Shown here in pieces: positions 36,830 to 50,850 of a DNA stretch of 64,000 bases. The position numbers were made by a program, and so were the translations under genes. Below the pieces are notes generated by a model that saw nothing but the letters and a program-made list of their open reading frames with translations, did not search any database and had not been told where the DNA came from. Positions within the stretch are counted from its first letter, which is position 1, and each line of letters opens with the position of its first letter. Origin of the DNA: Burhinus oedicnemus (taxonomy: Eukaryota > Chordata > Aves > Charadriiformes > Burhinidae); the NCBI GenBank assembly GCA_008921705.1, contig VFFE01007859.1:210839-274838 (forward strand), in the 5' to 3' direction.

Positions 36830-39749
36830 TTAATTTTCAGAATCATGGTTCTTTTATGCATCAAGTCACTTTTATTGCTGTTGTTATTTTCTGTTTTGAG
36901 ACTGAAATAAAGAAAGCTTAAACTTTTTTACTGTCAAAATAATTATCAGCTGATATAATGTTTACAGTCCTGATGATAAGGCTGGCAACAGACTATCTTG
37001 TCACTGCTAAGACAGAGGCTCATATACAAGAGAAAACTCCACTGACAGCGAGACACAAGCATCTGCACTGAGCTCAAGACGAAACTAGGCTCCAGGGATG
37101 AGTGTGTGACCTATAGAAATATAAATAATTCGGAACAGAGTGTTCATTTCTAAAGGGATTTATACTGCTTCTTTATACTGCCCATCCACTATTCTTATTT
37201 ATGAAGCTAAATGCAACATAAAATTGTACTTTTGAACTCCTGAGGTTAATTTAGGTTCGACAATGACAACATTTCCGTATTTTCAATCTTAAATGCAGCT
37301 GATATTAAAAAGTTCAAAACCATGTGGGTTGAACTGGCTAGTTCAGAAGGGAAATGTGATTTCCTTTTTTGGTTTCTGCAATGAAAAAAATCAAATTCAG
37401 GCATGAAAATACTTGTATTTAAAGCCAAAATTTCTAGGCACTCTGCAATTTCCTGGTTCAAGTTAACAATTGCCTTTAACTTATTCAAGCAATAACTTTA
37501 GGGCACAAACAAAACCCAGGAATGACTGTCATTTAAGTGAAGGAAATGCCAGTGCAACAAAAAAAAAAAAGAAAAAAAAAAAAGTCCTATTACATTTGCA
37601 TTACAAATCCATATGAAGAGTGGGTTTTGTTTTCAGTTGGGGTTTTTTGTTGGTTTGTTTGGGTTTTTTTACCATTCTTTTTTGTCTGTGATAGAAAATA
37701 AAGGAGAATGGCTTAAGCTGGCCAAAGTGAAACCAGCAAGTGTAACCTGAAAAAGATGTCTTGCAGGATTTCAAGGTGGAGTAGAAGAAAACGTACAATA
37801 TCCAGGCTATATTAAACCAAAGGTTGTTTTATATTTGCTCACCTTCAAGCAAACTGAGTTGAATGTCAAGCAAATGAATTGCCAGTGTTGTTAGGCCCTC
37901 CAGGTTGCCCTTTGTACTACTGTTTCCCAATCAAAGCATAATTAGGCAATTCTGCCAGCAAAACACTCGGTCTACATTGCAGTATAGCAATAGTCGAGAG
38001 CTTCTTTTTCCTATCACGTACATTATATAAGTGAGTAAATGGAGACACCAGCAACCTCAGTGTCATTTGTCAAATTATTCTGAGACTGGGGACAGATCTC
38101 TGATTCTCAAGCTCATGCTGTACCACTAGATAAGATTCTTATCATTTTGTTACATCGATGTGTATTTTCAGAGAAATTTATGCAGCCAGAAATATTGCTA
38201 GCTTCAGGTTTTTAGATAATATATATTTTGCTTATTTTTAAAAGAATCTCATTTACCAAAGTCTATAATAAACTGTGTTTCTAAATCCTACAGAATTTTG
38301 TAACCTACTTGAACATGGAGTATATCTCTGCAGAGGTATACTCTATCAAGAAGCTTTACAAGAAATACCAGGCTGGCAAAGCTGGAGTAGCTCTGAAATG
38401 TCTTCAGCTGCATCTTCCCCTGATGCTGAGGAGAGATGGGGTTGGAGTCTGTGACACCGGTAGTTCCCTGGCCCTGTGAAGGAAAAAGTGGCTGTGGAAA
38501 GGGTCAGGAGCATACAGTGGAAATGGCTCGTGGTTGAAATGGATAGCTTGCTTAAGGGGAGACAAAGGTTTCAGTGAGAACACAGGCTTTGGGCTAGTCT
38601 CTCTGTCTCTAATGTTTGTGCAGCCCATTTGAGCAGCAGAATTGTAAACAGAACAGCAGCTGACCATACACTGCAGGGGATACAGAAATTTGCATGAGAA
38701 CAAAGTTGTTCTTTGGTTGGTTGTGTGTGCAGGCGAGGTGTGGTCCCGTAACATTGAAGATCCTTCTAGTGGTCTTCAACAGATCAAAGAGCACACATAT
38801 ATTTTAAGGGATTTCTCTCTGATGATTACCAAAACATCTGTTAAACAAATTTGACAGTGTCACTTAAAATTGGAGGATTTATTAGGCTTCCAGTCTCCCA
38901 TTACTTGTAAAAATTATGGCCTCTTTCATTAAAGATATTCCCAGTTTCTTTCCTTCACAATGAAAATACAGCTATCGAAGACAACTGTGAAATTTTAAAG
39001 ACAACTGTTAAAACCTTTACACTTCCAGAAAGCTTTCAGAGATTATTTCTTGTCACCTCTGAACAATTATTAATCTTGTCTCACTGCTGTTTCTTCTTTC
39101 TTCCATCTTAAACCTGGAAAAGATAATTATCAGAGATCATCAATGCAATGTAGAAAGGAAAATAGTTAGGGACAACAGAAATTATAGCAACAAAACAGAG
39201 CAGAACTCAGCCACAATATGAAGAGGCACCTCCTTGGATCCTTCTCCCTGCCCCCAGACTGCTCCTCACTCCCTAAAGCAGTTGGCAACAAAACAGAGAA
39301 AGCACATCTGTGAAGGTGTTGCTTGCAGACAGACGAGTGGGTTGAGCACCTGCAGCAGCCACTCTGTGGCCTGATGCTACGGACATGGGAAATGCCAGGG
39401 CTAAACCCTTCCTGGGAGGGGACTGTTCTGTTTCTCCATTGAAAACCCAAATGTTGACCTACCATGAGCATAATAAACAAATGTAGTACATGTAGCATTG
39501 CAGTGCTATCAAGGCCAAATAACAATTCATGTTAACACTGGAGTGCATGATATTTGCCTGGTACGGTGAGGAAGTGTTTTAGCCAGTTTAGAAAAAACAC
39601 AAGATATTATCACCAAAAAAGCCTGCATTTATGTTAGCTTCTTTCTTAGACCAGTAAACCTGACTTACTCTTACCTGAGCTGGTATTTTTTTTGTATGTT
39701 TATAATTTTAATTAATTAATTCTCTTCCATTTAGTATAAAGAAAAGCCT
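36830..39749. other. Non-coding unique sequence
   Basis: Contains an A12-G-A12 run at 37559-37583. No recognised transposon. The minus-strand frame of 116 codons at 38404-38754 overlaps another frame and shows no domain, so I regard it as chance. Confidence 0.55.
37559..37583 (+). repeat. Interrupted poly-A run
   Basis: Twelve A, one G, twelve A. There is no adjacent LINE or processed pseudogene sequence that would make it a retrotransposition tail. Confidence 0.9.
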
Positions 39750-39842
39750 ACAGAATCACAGACTCACAAAATAGTAGGGCTTGGAAGGGACTTTCAGAGA
39801 TCATCTAGCCCAACACCCCCTTCCAAAGCAGGTTCCCATATT
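39750..39842 (-). mobile_element. CR1 3'-end fragment
   Basis: 'ACAGAATCACAGACTCAC', 'GGGCTTGGAAGGGACTTTCAG', 'AGATCATCTAGCCCAACACC' and 'AAGCAGGTTCCC' give a minus-strand CR1 3' end of the 'TCTGGAGATCATC' type. About 90 bp remain, with no coding sequence. Confidence 0.85.
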
Positions 39843-42419
39843 TTCATATTTAATTGTTTCCAAATCCTGAGTGCCTAAGAAGTACTTTGAGACTTACTCT
39901 TCTTTCAGTGTTTCTCCCTTGTAATCGCTTAATAAGCAAAAGTGTCTGGTCACACAGGAACAGTATCATAAAAACAATCACAGTAGCCAGCTAGAATCCC
40001 TTACTGAATTTCGTAAAAGTTTCGGTCTCCTGCATGTTTTCCTGGAGAGGTTATGCAGTGCAACATAGGTACAATCCTAGCTCACAGATACCTCCTCCAT
40101 GTATTTATAAATTAAGACTTATCTCATGCTGCTTAAAAACCCCCACAGATTAAATAAATAAATAAATAAATAGTCCATGCTATCCACCAATATCTGGATA
40201 GCATTGGTCTTGAAAAACAAAAAGTCATATGAGGTGCACAAACAATTTACAAGATATGCAAGGTTGTCCTCTGATGCTGTTCATGGCACCTGAGAATATA
40301 GGTCTGAGACTTCGAAATTCAGAGTAGGCTCATTTGGAACAGAGGCAGTTTTCAAAGTGATAAGAATTAATCCAAAGGATATGCTGCTCATTAGAGTTTT
40401 AAGAGGTTGCAGTTTCAAAGTTTCTTATGCTCAGTTGCTGCAAATCACCCATGCTTACAGACATCTAAAATATTCATGGTCTATGGATCTCTGGTGGGAT
40501 AATATGCATCAGGAATCTGGCATAAATATCAGTGTGTGAATTTTATTTATTTAGTTAGTTGAAAAAATGTTCTCTAAGGTGTGGATCTGTGAATTAATAC
40601 TGCCAGAAGTGATCATGCCCATATTAGAATGAGTAAGAAATGCATATCCTTGTAAGATGTAAAACATGACACCCCTGGCAAGTAAGTCAATCTTACTAAT
40701 TCAGATAATGTGTTATTACTAGAAATATTTTTCACTGATTTGGAAAATGATATTTTCAGTCTACATTTTGTTGATGAGGGAAAAATGATGTCTACCTGTT
40801 TAGACAGGAGTGGCCTTTTAAAGCTAATCTGCATGCAATTAATACAAAAAGAGAGTGAGATGTTCAGCTCTTATTTACAAACTCACTCCACAGAGGCAAT
40901 GGTGATTTATATGTGTACAGAATCTTCCCTGCAATGCTACTTTTGCAAAAATTAATTATGTTTTAGAGACATAATAATATGATAATATGATGCAGAAACT
41001 TTATCAAAAGCCATATTAATTAATTCTAGCACCAGTCACTGATCATTAGTTCATGCACTGTAATAATCTGTTCCAGAATCAACAAATCCTATGTTCTCAG
41101 TTAATTTCTCTGTTTTTAAAAGGGAGACAGCTCTAACACTCTTTTAATAAAATGAAAATGTATCCCTGATATTTGACAGATTAGAAAATTTTAATCAATT
41201 TACACTTTATTAAAAAAGCTTGAAAAAAACTTATGTTCCTATTATATTGCTACCAGAGTCTGGCAAAAGTTTATTATATCTCAGACTCTTACCTTTTATC
41301 TGTAGACATTTTATTTTCTTAACGAGATGAGAGTACATCCACATCTTGTTTTGGGTTTTAGTATTTAAGTAATCTTTTTTACTTCATAGTATAATTTAGG
41401 TCAGCATTTCTAATTATTTATTATTTAACAACTTCATCTTGCCTGGGCATAATGACATCATAAATGCTAGAGTATCTCACAGGAAGGTTTTACAGTTGTA
41501 AGTTACTTAAAATATCACTGGAAGGTCGGGCCCTGCAAATATTTGCACATTTATTTTAAAACATACAACTTACCCAAAGTTTTAATTCAAAAATGCTTGA
41601 TGGGCTGAGATCACAATGTCCTACTAAACAATTCATATTACAGAAGAAAAAGTTAGGCAGAGAAGCAGGCAGATGTACCTGTCTTAAGCAGATACTAAGA
41701 ACTATCCCTTTTTAAAAATCTGGCTTATGATTGCCAAAAGTTATACTAGTTTCAGCAAAGGTGGGATTTTAAGCAAGCTGCAGGAATCAAGTAGCAAACA
41801 AGAAGAGGATGCCGAAGAGGAGGAAAAAAGGAATAATGCCATTTTGCAGCATGTCTAACAGTGGATACAATTTCAGAATTCCCAAATACTTCAATATTTG
41901 GGACCAAATCCTTCCTGGAGTAAATCAGTGAAGTTTTGCTAAATTCATTGGAGCTATACTGAAATAGTTTTTAAAGCAAATCTCTCCTCTCTCCCCATTC
42001 CCCTCCAATACTATCAGCTCCTGCATTCCCTTGACAGCATCTCTGTCGTGACTATCCATGAGCCCTATATACGTATTGCTTTGGTTGATTTTCATGCATA
42101 TTTAAAATAAACTGTGCAAAAATCTAAGTTGCATTGGAAGGTAAACAAGCCCAGAGTTATCTTTTGGGTTGTACCTTGCCACAACGTGGTTTTTGCATGA
42201 AGAATTCAAATGACCTTTCTATATTTTAAATATATACGAAGAAATTCAAAAATAAGCAAATATGTACACTTCTGGCTGGACAAAAAGATCAATCTAAAGC
42301 AAAGATGTTCTTATACTAATGAAGTTACAAGGCATGCAACTGTCTCAACACCATACCCTGTCTTTTAGAAAGTCTTTGATTCTCACAGACTTCAGATGTA
42401 TCACCTGCACAGTAATGCA
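39843..42419. other. Non-coding unique sequence
   Basis: AT-rich. It holds a (TAAA)n microsatellite at 40151-40172. Open frames at 40.6-40.95 kb overlap on both strands. No gene recognised. Confidence 0.55.
40151..40172 (+). repeat. (TAAA)n microsatellite
   Basis: Five full TAAA units plus a partial unit, uninterrupted. Confidence 0.95.
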
Positions 42420-43975
42420 GAATAACTGAGGATGGCAGAACATCTGGAGATCATCTAGTCAAACCCTGGGTCAAAAAAGGGTCACCTACAGCAAGTTGTC
42501 TAGGACAGTGTTCAGATTTTAAATACGTCCAAGGATGGAGCCTTCACAACTTCTGTGGGCAATCTGCACCAGTGCCCAGCCACCTTCACAATAAAGAAGT
42601 TTTCATGTTTAATGTAATTTCTTGTATTTCAATATTGCCCATTGCTTTTGATCTGTAACCCCTGAGAAAATCTTGGCACTATCTTCTGTATGCCCACCCT
42701 TCAGGTATTTGTACACATGGATAAGATTCCCCCCTTGAGCCTTCTCCAGGCTGAACAGTCCCAGACCTCTCAGCCTGTTCTCATAACAGATGCTTCAGCC
42801 CCTTCATCATTTTTGTGACTGTTCACTGGACTGATTCAAATATGGTCATGCCTGTTGTACTGGGAGGCCCAGAACTGGACCCAGCACTCCGGATGTGGTA
42901 TCATCAGTGCTGAGCAGAGGGAAAGGATCATCTCCCTCTGCCTGCTGGCAACGGTCTTCCTAATGCAGCCCATGAGGCTGTTGGCTGTCTTTGCTGTAAG
43001 GACACCTTGCCTGCTCATGTTCATCTTCCTGTCCACCAGAAAACCCAGGTCCTTTTCTGCAGAGCTCCTTCCCAGCCAGTTGGCCCTCAGCATTTTCCTA
43101 TGCATTGGTCTTTCTTGTGCTCCTGATGTACCTAGAGAAGCCTTTCTTGTTGCCTTTTGTGTTCCTCACCTGGTCAAAATCCAATGAAGTTTGCCTTTCT
43201 TACCTCCGTCCCTGCATCTTCTAGCAATGTCTATAATTCTTCTGGGTCATCTTACCCTGCTCCTAATTCCTGTATGCATCGTTTTTGTGTTTGAGTCTTT
43301 TCAGGAGGTTCTTATTCATCCACACAGGCTCCCTGCTACTTTTGCTTGATTTGCTGAATTTCTCCATTCAAGCTCAAGAATGGAGATAGACCACTCCTGA
43401 GCTTGGAGGAAGCAATCATTGAAAAATGAATTGTTTCTCCTGGACCACTCCTCGCTCCAGGGATGTTTCCTATTGGATTCTTCTAAGCAATTCCCTGCCA
43501 AATTCTGCTCCTCTAAAGTCTGGGATTGAGATCCTGCTTTTTGCCCAGCTTCATCCTCTCAGGATCCTGTACTCCACCATCTCATGGTCACTACAGCTAA
43601 AGGTTGCTGCCAGCCTTCGCTGACCAGTCCTTCCTGGTTTATAAGAATCACACTCTGCAGAACATCTCTTTGATGGCTTCTTGATCATCTGTGTTAGAGA
43701 CTTCTTGTGAATGCACCCAGAAGCCTCCTTGATTGCTTGTGCCCTGCTGTGTTGACCCTCCAACAGACATGGGGGATTAGAGTCACCCCAAGGAGGACCG
43801 GGGGGGCCTGAGAAGTGGATTCTTCTTCTACTTGTCTCAAGAGGGCCTCATCTATTTCTTGAATAGGTGGTCTATGACAGACACTCACAATATCACTCAT
43901 GTTGGTCTGCCCTCTTAACCCTGGCCCATATGTCCTCAGCTGTGTCCTCTCCCATTACCAGCTCACCTAAAAGAT
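42420..43975 (-). mobile_element. CR1 with endonuclease part and 3' end, reverse transcriptase core deleted
   Basis: Minus-strand CR1. From right to left, 43694-43900 encodes an endonuclease segment ('SDIVSVCHRPP', 'DEALLRQVEEESTSQAP', then 'NTAGHKQSRR'). 43551-43763 (a different frame) encodes 'CSDHEMVEYRILRG', the end of the endonuclease domain. Then comes the linker region ('TCATCCACACAGGCTCCCTGC'). Near 43100-43130 the sequence jumps straight to the ORF2 tail and 3' untranslated region ('CACTCCGGATGTGGTATCATC', 'GTCCAAGGATGGAG'), ending 'TGGAGATCATCTAGTCAAACC'. The SGVPQGS and FADD core is absent. Frames are broken by shifts and stops. It is non-autonomous and inactive. Confidence 0.85.
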
Positions 43976-46900
43976 GCGGACACAGAGCCCAGACACTGCT
44001 GCACAAAATCGTGCTTCTGTTGACTCTCTCTGCTAGATGTGCTTCCAATTTTTATACCAATAAAAATGGAAACTTTAGCAATCCAGGCACTTACTGATCC
44101 AAATATATTCTTAGAAGCACAAAGGTAATTACCTGGAGATAATTACCCACTTTCATAGAAAAATGATTTTATAACAGTTCTCCAAAATGCAAGTTTAATT
44201 AGAGAAATAAGGATACATTTGATCTGTATGGTAGGGGAAATAAGGACACCCTCCTTAATAGAACAGCTCATCACCTGTTGTCACCTCTTATGTTCATCTG
44301 TAGAGCACTACAACCTACTTTTCCAACTGCTAGCAGAAAAAAGCAAACTTCCTTATCCACTTCTAATCACAGCTGCTCAAATATCTTTACAAATTAAATA
44401 ATTCATTTGGAAATTACCAGTCTTTCTCAAGTAATTTGGGAAGAAGTAGTATTGATGAGTTATTTTGCTGGAATCTTCTCAGTAAGAGTTAATATCTTCA
44501 CACCCAGATTAGTCACTGAATGACTAATTCATTTAATAATATTTGACTAACTATTCTTTTAATGAAAATCCAGTTTTCCTACACTTCTTATTTGTCAAAT
44601 ATGGAATTTTAACAGTTTATGATAATTTAGAAAATAAAATTTTCACAGCAGGTTCACATACAGAGTATGCCCAAAGGTAGTTGAAAAAGTCTGCTAATGT
44701 AAAATATACATGGATTTAAAGTTATTTATTAGATGCAAGACACCAATTAAATGCCCAGCAGTTACATTAAGGCTGCAGCTACTTGTCACTGCTACTTAGA
44801 TGGTTAATGTCTAGAGATGGGGGGAAAATATTCAATAAGAGAGGAATGAGAAGAATTTACATTCTTTCACTGCTGTATTTACTTAGAAGTTGAAAATTAC
44901 CATTTCTTAATGCAAAGATGAGAGACTAATTGAAGAAGGGAAGCATGTATGATGCATTCTTAAACCAAGATTATTTCTGGTTTGAGGCAAAATAGATAAG
45001 CAGCAACTGTTTTTATGTTGTGATACACACAGTGACCTGATATAGCAGGGAAAGATTGTAGTACCTTTGTCCTACGAGCAGGAACCATTAAGCAGTTGCT
45101 CTAGTGAAAAAGAAACAGAATTTGGTGCTTACTTCTGATTTGAATTTGGTAGCCATTGAAAAATCAATTCTGTTTTCTACACTCTTAATTAAGAAGCAAT
45201 CCATCAGAACCAAACAGCATAGGTAACTTACGGAAACTTTAATGCAGCCCTAGCCCTTAATTCCAGGTTTACGTCGGAGCTTTATGGAGTGAAGTATTTA
45301 GAGATAAAATAATAAGGGAAAATTCTCTCATTTTTTCTATTAATCAGTCACATTAATGGTACTAAAATGTGCCATAATGTTTGCCTTAAATTAACTATAT
45401 AACAAGGAAAGGCATTTTTTTCTCATTCTTGTATCTCTTCTATAACTTTCATCAGTTCTTGGAGAATAAACATAAAGTCTACTGGAGAATATAAACAACT
45501 CACAGACAATTGATATTCTCGTGATAATCTTTTTTTTTCTTTTTTTTAATGAAAGTACCTCCTCATTATATAACAGCATATGGCAACTTTTTTTTTTGCT
45601 CGGCTTTCTCTTTTGTGCTGTGCTTTTGTGTTACCACAGCTATACAAATGCACCCATCCATTTCTAAAAGACCATTATTTCACTACTAAATTGGGACATT
45701 ATTTCCTATTACTGCATCTGCTCCAAATGTTGTTGTTATTGACTTAGTGGAAGTAACATTTACTACAGCTTCCCTCTTTTTAAAGCAGAAACTGTTTTGT
45801 CTGACAAGAGTGGAAGTCAACTACACTGTTACTGAAAAAAAACCTCATGAAAATTCATGCAAAGTCACTTTATGTATAAAATTCGTAATTTAAATGTGAC
45901 TGAACTTTCTCAACTCAGTCAATACACCTTATGTCGTAAAAGAAGAACTAAAGATACAGTAGCCAAAAATTCTCTGTTCTTTCAGAGAAGAGAAGGAGTG
46001 GTGCCAAAATGATCCAATTGTGAACACACTAGGATTGATGCAATTTTGAAGAAAAGCAAGCTGGTAAGTTACTCAGACAGGTGCTGTATGTGTTTACATG
46101 GACTGCCCATGACCTGTCTGAAATTTGTTTGCAATTTTATCACTCAACCACTCTTTACCTCACCGGTAGCTTACCTACAAATTCAACAAATCAAGATTTC
46201 ACAGAAGAAAGCTCTGTGAGCCTTAACGATGTTTTGTGGCCAAAGTCATAATCCACTGGGGGACAGTCTTTGAAGATCTATGAATTTTTATTTTTATTGT
46301 TGGCAGACCCAACCCAGACACTATTTAAGGTCCAGATAAAACATACTAAAACCTGCTGTTTCTCTAAGCAAAGCCTGAAATAAGGAGACATATTTAGGAA
46401 GACTGTGTTACTCTTAGGTCACAGGAAAGAAATGGAAGCAGAGAAAGACTACTTTTACCTCTCACTACTCATTTACTACTCTTGACTTACTACTCAGTAC
46501 TTACTTTAAGCAGAAAGGGAAACACTTCATACAGGTGGAGATGGCATCTCTGTGTCACGAGGGAGCTCAATAAGCTGCATTCTCCAAATCCACTCTGCCC
46601 AGTAGGCTTGGAGCTACTAGGGAAAGGTAGGAGGTCTATGTGCATGCCCTCAAATCACAAGCTAGTAAAGAGTGGGTCAAACAGTAAGAAAAAAGGAATG
46701 GGGCCAACATCACAGAGCCTTAAACTACAGCTTTCCCTTTTTTCCTGGAAGAGAGTCCTCAGTAGAAATGGCTTGGCATATTTTTTTCACCTTTGTTTTT
46801 TCACTGGACCTTGCAAAGAAAAAGTAAATAATGAAAATACATGAATGTAGCACTATGTTCTACACATATCCTTCTTCCTACAAATGTTAGAAATGTCCTT

Positions 46901-47436
46901 TCTATCATAGCAACACTTACTATAAGAAACAAGTTGTCACAAATTTGCACATACTGCACTAATGGCCTTCGGAGGGCTTTTGAATTTAATAGTTCAAAAG
47001 CTTGTTTTAAAATAATTTTTAGCTGAGCAATTTTCAGAGATAACTGAATTAATTGGATTTTGGATAAAATTGTCCAGAAGACAAATTAATTAAACTAAGA
47101 ATATGGGCATAATTTAAAATTTTATTTATAAATTTTATTTGTATCTAAATTTATTTATAAGACCTACAATATATCATGTTTCAGTGATTTTTTTGTACAG
47201 AAACAGTGATTTAAGATACGTCAAGGTAAAAGACCAGTCTAGTCTGGTGTAAGTAGCTGCTAAGTTCAGTGCTGTGAGTATATTTCTCAGCAAAACTGTG
47301 TGGGTTTTTGTTTCTTTCTGTGAGTCATGTATTCCTTACAAAAAATAGAGGAGTCTCAAACAATTTGCAAGTTCAGTTCATGTTCTGCAGGTATAACTAT
47401 TCTTCTGCAACAGACCTCAGTGACAACAATAATGAC

Positions 47437-47451
47437 AAAAAAAAAAAAAAA
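47437..47451 (+). repeat. Poly-A run
   Basis: Fifteen A followed by GGGG. There is no retroelement body immediately upstream. Confidence 0.9.
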
Positions 47452-48232
47452 GGGGACATTTCTATTTGTTTAGGTACTTCTTAATCTTGCTGCCATTCCC
47501 ATAAAAGACCAGCTGAGAAAAAACCCTTCATGCTCACTGTTAAGGACATTCATGAAAGATGAAGAAGATGTAGGCTGAAAACCACCAGGCTTTTTAGAAA
47601 AGTAGATAGTACCAGTAGAGTATACTAATGCTTCTAGACTGCATGTGGTATTACACAGTCAGGATGCTCCATCAGTCCCACCAGAGCATTTCCAAGCCGC
47701 GCTCCCCAGCTTCCCCCGACCCCCGCACTGGTCTCTCCAGAAGCCCCCTGGAGACACAGTCAAAAGAACAGGATTATTGTCCTCTTCTGAAGCACTGATC
47801 AGAAATAAGACATGTTCAAATGGACCCCAAACCTTGCTGCCACTTTGTTCCCCCTTTTCCCTACTTCCAAGTTCTTCCCAATCATCACAGTAATTTTTTT
47901 TCAAACACCTCCCTCCTGTTCATTCTTTCACCGTCCATCCTCATTCTACTGATTTGCACCCTTACTCACTACCTGTGACAGAGTTGTCCTCATCATTTCT
48001 GCCTTGATCAGCAAGTCATATTAATTTCTCCTTCTGTTACACTGTTTCTTATTTCTGTCATTTCACATGTTACTATGTTGTTAGTTAAGCCACTAATCAG
48101 GGTTGTTTAAGTTGTATATCCTGTACCCCCTCTTTGCTATCTGTAACACCTTGCAATTTTTCATGCTATTAGCTTGGTAGTACAGCCACAATTCAGGGTC
48201 AGCATTCCACACGCGTGCCAAAACGTAGTTAA

Positions 48233-48264
48233 GAAAAACCCAGAGAGCGAAAAACCCAGATAGC
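48233..48264 (+). repeat. Two-unit 16-bp tandem repeat
   Basis: GAAAAACCCAGAGAGC is followed directly by GAAAAACCCAGATAGC (one mismatch) and then a partial third unit 'AAAAAACCC'. Confidence 0.8.
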
Positions 48265-50805
48265 AAAAAACCCTCTTACAATTCCTTCTCAGTGAATAGC
48301 TTTATGAACTGTAGTACCCAATTTTTCTGTAAGCAAGAGGTATCAGTATTCAGTCTCTCTTGTTTGAAACTTTTCTTCTCCATCAGAAATGTGTTTCAGT
48401 AGAAATCAAAGATCCACTTTATGGATTATAAGATAATAATTTCACTTTCACTATATCACCTTCAGGATTTTCTTCTCAGTGGACATTATTGCTGTCAATA
48501 GAACTGAAGTTAGAGTAAGTCAGACCAGAATTTCTGCATAATATTTTTCATAAAAGACAAAATCATGCTCAAAGGTCTTTGAAAGATGTCACGAAGTGAC
48601 GCCAAGATGTCACAATGGCTTTCCAGGAGCTGCTGACAGATAGGCACTAAGTAGGCAGCAATAGAACAATAGAATGAACACAGCCTTGTAATTAAAAGGT
48701 CTTTGCCTTCCATAAGACTATTAAAAAGAAATCTAATAACCTTATAGCCACTTTGTACACGAATTAAGTATTTTACTCCTGAATACAGCTACTTCAGATC
48801 ATCATTTCTGACACCATTTATGTTGACTGCTAAATGATTTCTATATTGTCCTTTTAAACAAGTGAATCACCACCAGCATCAATATCTACATCTGCTAAAC
48901 AACAGATGGTGTTTGTTTTCTTGGATCCTTGAAAGAAGGTACTTTTCTGTGTGTGGAGGAAAAATGGGTTATTCTGAGACGGTCTGTCCTTGGCATATGC
49001 CTTGGACTCCATTTTTTGTCTTCTTGTATGTTAACATATTTTTCTTCTGAGGAAGTTCTTTCTTGGAATTATTGCCATAATTTTGCTTTTCCACTTCTGC
49101 TCCTCTTCCCATCCCTGGATATTACAAAACCTATAATTATTCAGGACTTAGCACACAGAGAATTCTGGCCTGCAAAATATAATACTTTTCATGAGAGGCA
49201 GAATTACCGGCCTGCACCACATATGCTATCATTGAGTAATGAAAATGTCCTAGGCCTCAGATTTTCTTGTGTGTACGTGCAGCCTATCAGGCAGGAAACT
49301 GTCCGCAAAATAAAATGATTACAGTGTTCTCACTGGGAGAGAGAATTAGTATTCAAGACAGACAATGATTAATGAACGTTGCTCAGGGTTCTGCAGCAAG
49401 GTCTGCACAACTTGGAGCGCAAAACACAGATGGAGAACAAAGGTGGGTTTAATTAAATAATGCAGGAAACATTAATTCATTGCTGCTAACCACTTTAGCA
49501 GCCTTTCCCACAAAGATAACACCAATGGAAATATTTGAATCCCTTTTACCACTGCTTTTTCTCATTCTGAATTATGACAGGACAGAGCATTAGGCAGATA
49601 CCATGTTCCATTTAAAAATGTGGAGTCAGCTGCCTTGTATTAATTGATGAAGATTTATTGAATTCATAGTATACTGTGTTTAAAAACACACATAAAAGCC
49701 TGGACCACAATTTTAAATTTTTTAATTTTCACTGTCCCCATAGCTATAAACTGCACTTGGCTTTATTTCAGACACATTATTAATTACAGACTGTATAAAC
49801 ATTTGTATACACACAGTCTGAACCCAAAATTTTTCATGTGGTTTACTCATATTTCCAAACTCTAAGCTTATAAATCACAAAACTCAGCAAAGTCAGACAG
49901 AAAATATCCACATCAGATGAAAAGGTTCTTCCTGATTCTTCCACTTGCAATTTTTTTAAAAAAATTGTAAATTCTTTGTAACATCCCATAATATATATAC
50001 TTTGCCAATCAATCTTAGTCTAGAAGTCTGTTGCTGAGGTTCATTGGAGACTTGTAGAAACTCTCAGAGGAGTTCAATTAAGCCTCAACCTTTTAAAAAT
50101 ATTGACCCTAGACTGGTATAATCAGTTTATCTGGGCAAGCCTATATTCTTTATTTGAAAGTTGGTGTTCTGCTGCTGGCCCTACACCTTTTCTTTTATCT
50201 CCCAATCCTCTGGTACATCCGTGTGATAGAAGTAGCTCTTCCTACTTCTTACTGTGTATATTTGAGAAATTTCTACTGAAGAACCCCAATATATCTGTGT
50301 CTTCATCAAAGCTTTTCCTGTAGAAAAAAATGGTTTTTTTCTTAACCTCAGGAGTCAGCCACAAGCTTTTGCCTTAATGCATTCATCTTGCCAATATCAG
50401 TGGAGTTTTTTCACAACTTCTGATTTATTTTAACAGTTTTCCCCTTTTCTCTCCTCTTGGGGATAACAAATAGAATATGTCTTTCTAATTGATGTCTCCT
50501 CTTTCTGGATGGCTGCTTATTGTAAAATTTCCTTTCCTTGCTGGTGTGGCTGTACCACGCTTACCCTGCAATAGGCTTTTCCTATATTCAGATTTTTCAA
50601 TCAATCTTATTTCAACCAATTTAACTCCAAATTTTCCTCGGCATCTGTGACTGAACCTCTGAGGCACTGATTGTACATATCACTACATAAGACCTCTCTC
50701 TGATTGCCTACAGTGAATGTGGTGAATGTGGTTGTGATTCTTGCAGCAATATGTAATCATAGTTCTGTTCAAAGAAAGACTGCCATGTGGCCATAATAGA
50801 CAATA

Positions 50806-50850
50806 GACTAGACTAGACTAGACTAGACTAGACTAGACCAGACTAGACTA
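50806..50850 (+). repeat. (GACTA)9 pentamer array at a CR1 3' end
   Basis: Nine pentamer units, eight GACTA and one GACCA, immediately next to the 3' terminus of the minus-strand CR1 at 50851. It probably grew from the CR1 tail, since related tails carry pentamers of other sequence. Confidence 0.95.

Larger units (their letters stand above)
43976..50805. other. Long stretch without recognised transposons
   Basis: About 6.8 kb. It holds poly-A at 47437-47451 and a short 16-bp tandem at 48233-48264. A slightly more GC-rich patch lies at 47.65-47.9 kb and has open frames on both strands, but no domain or CpG-island character is evident. The 120-codon frame at 46482-46844 and the 129-codon frame at 48929-49318 show no recognisable homology or clear splice context. 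Confidence 0.5.

Noticed and set aside
46482..46844. 120-codon open frame, plus strand
   Set aside because: No recognisable domain or flanking splice signals. Treated as chance.
47645..47904. More GC-rich patch with open frames on both strands, considered as an exon or CpG island
   Set aside because: Few CpG dinucleotides outside one short spot, no domain in either frame, and no clear splice signals.
48929..49318. 129-codon open frame, plus strand
   Set aside because: Overlaps another frame on the same strand, mixed hydrophobic composition with no signal or domain that I can defend.
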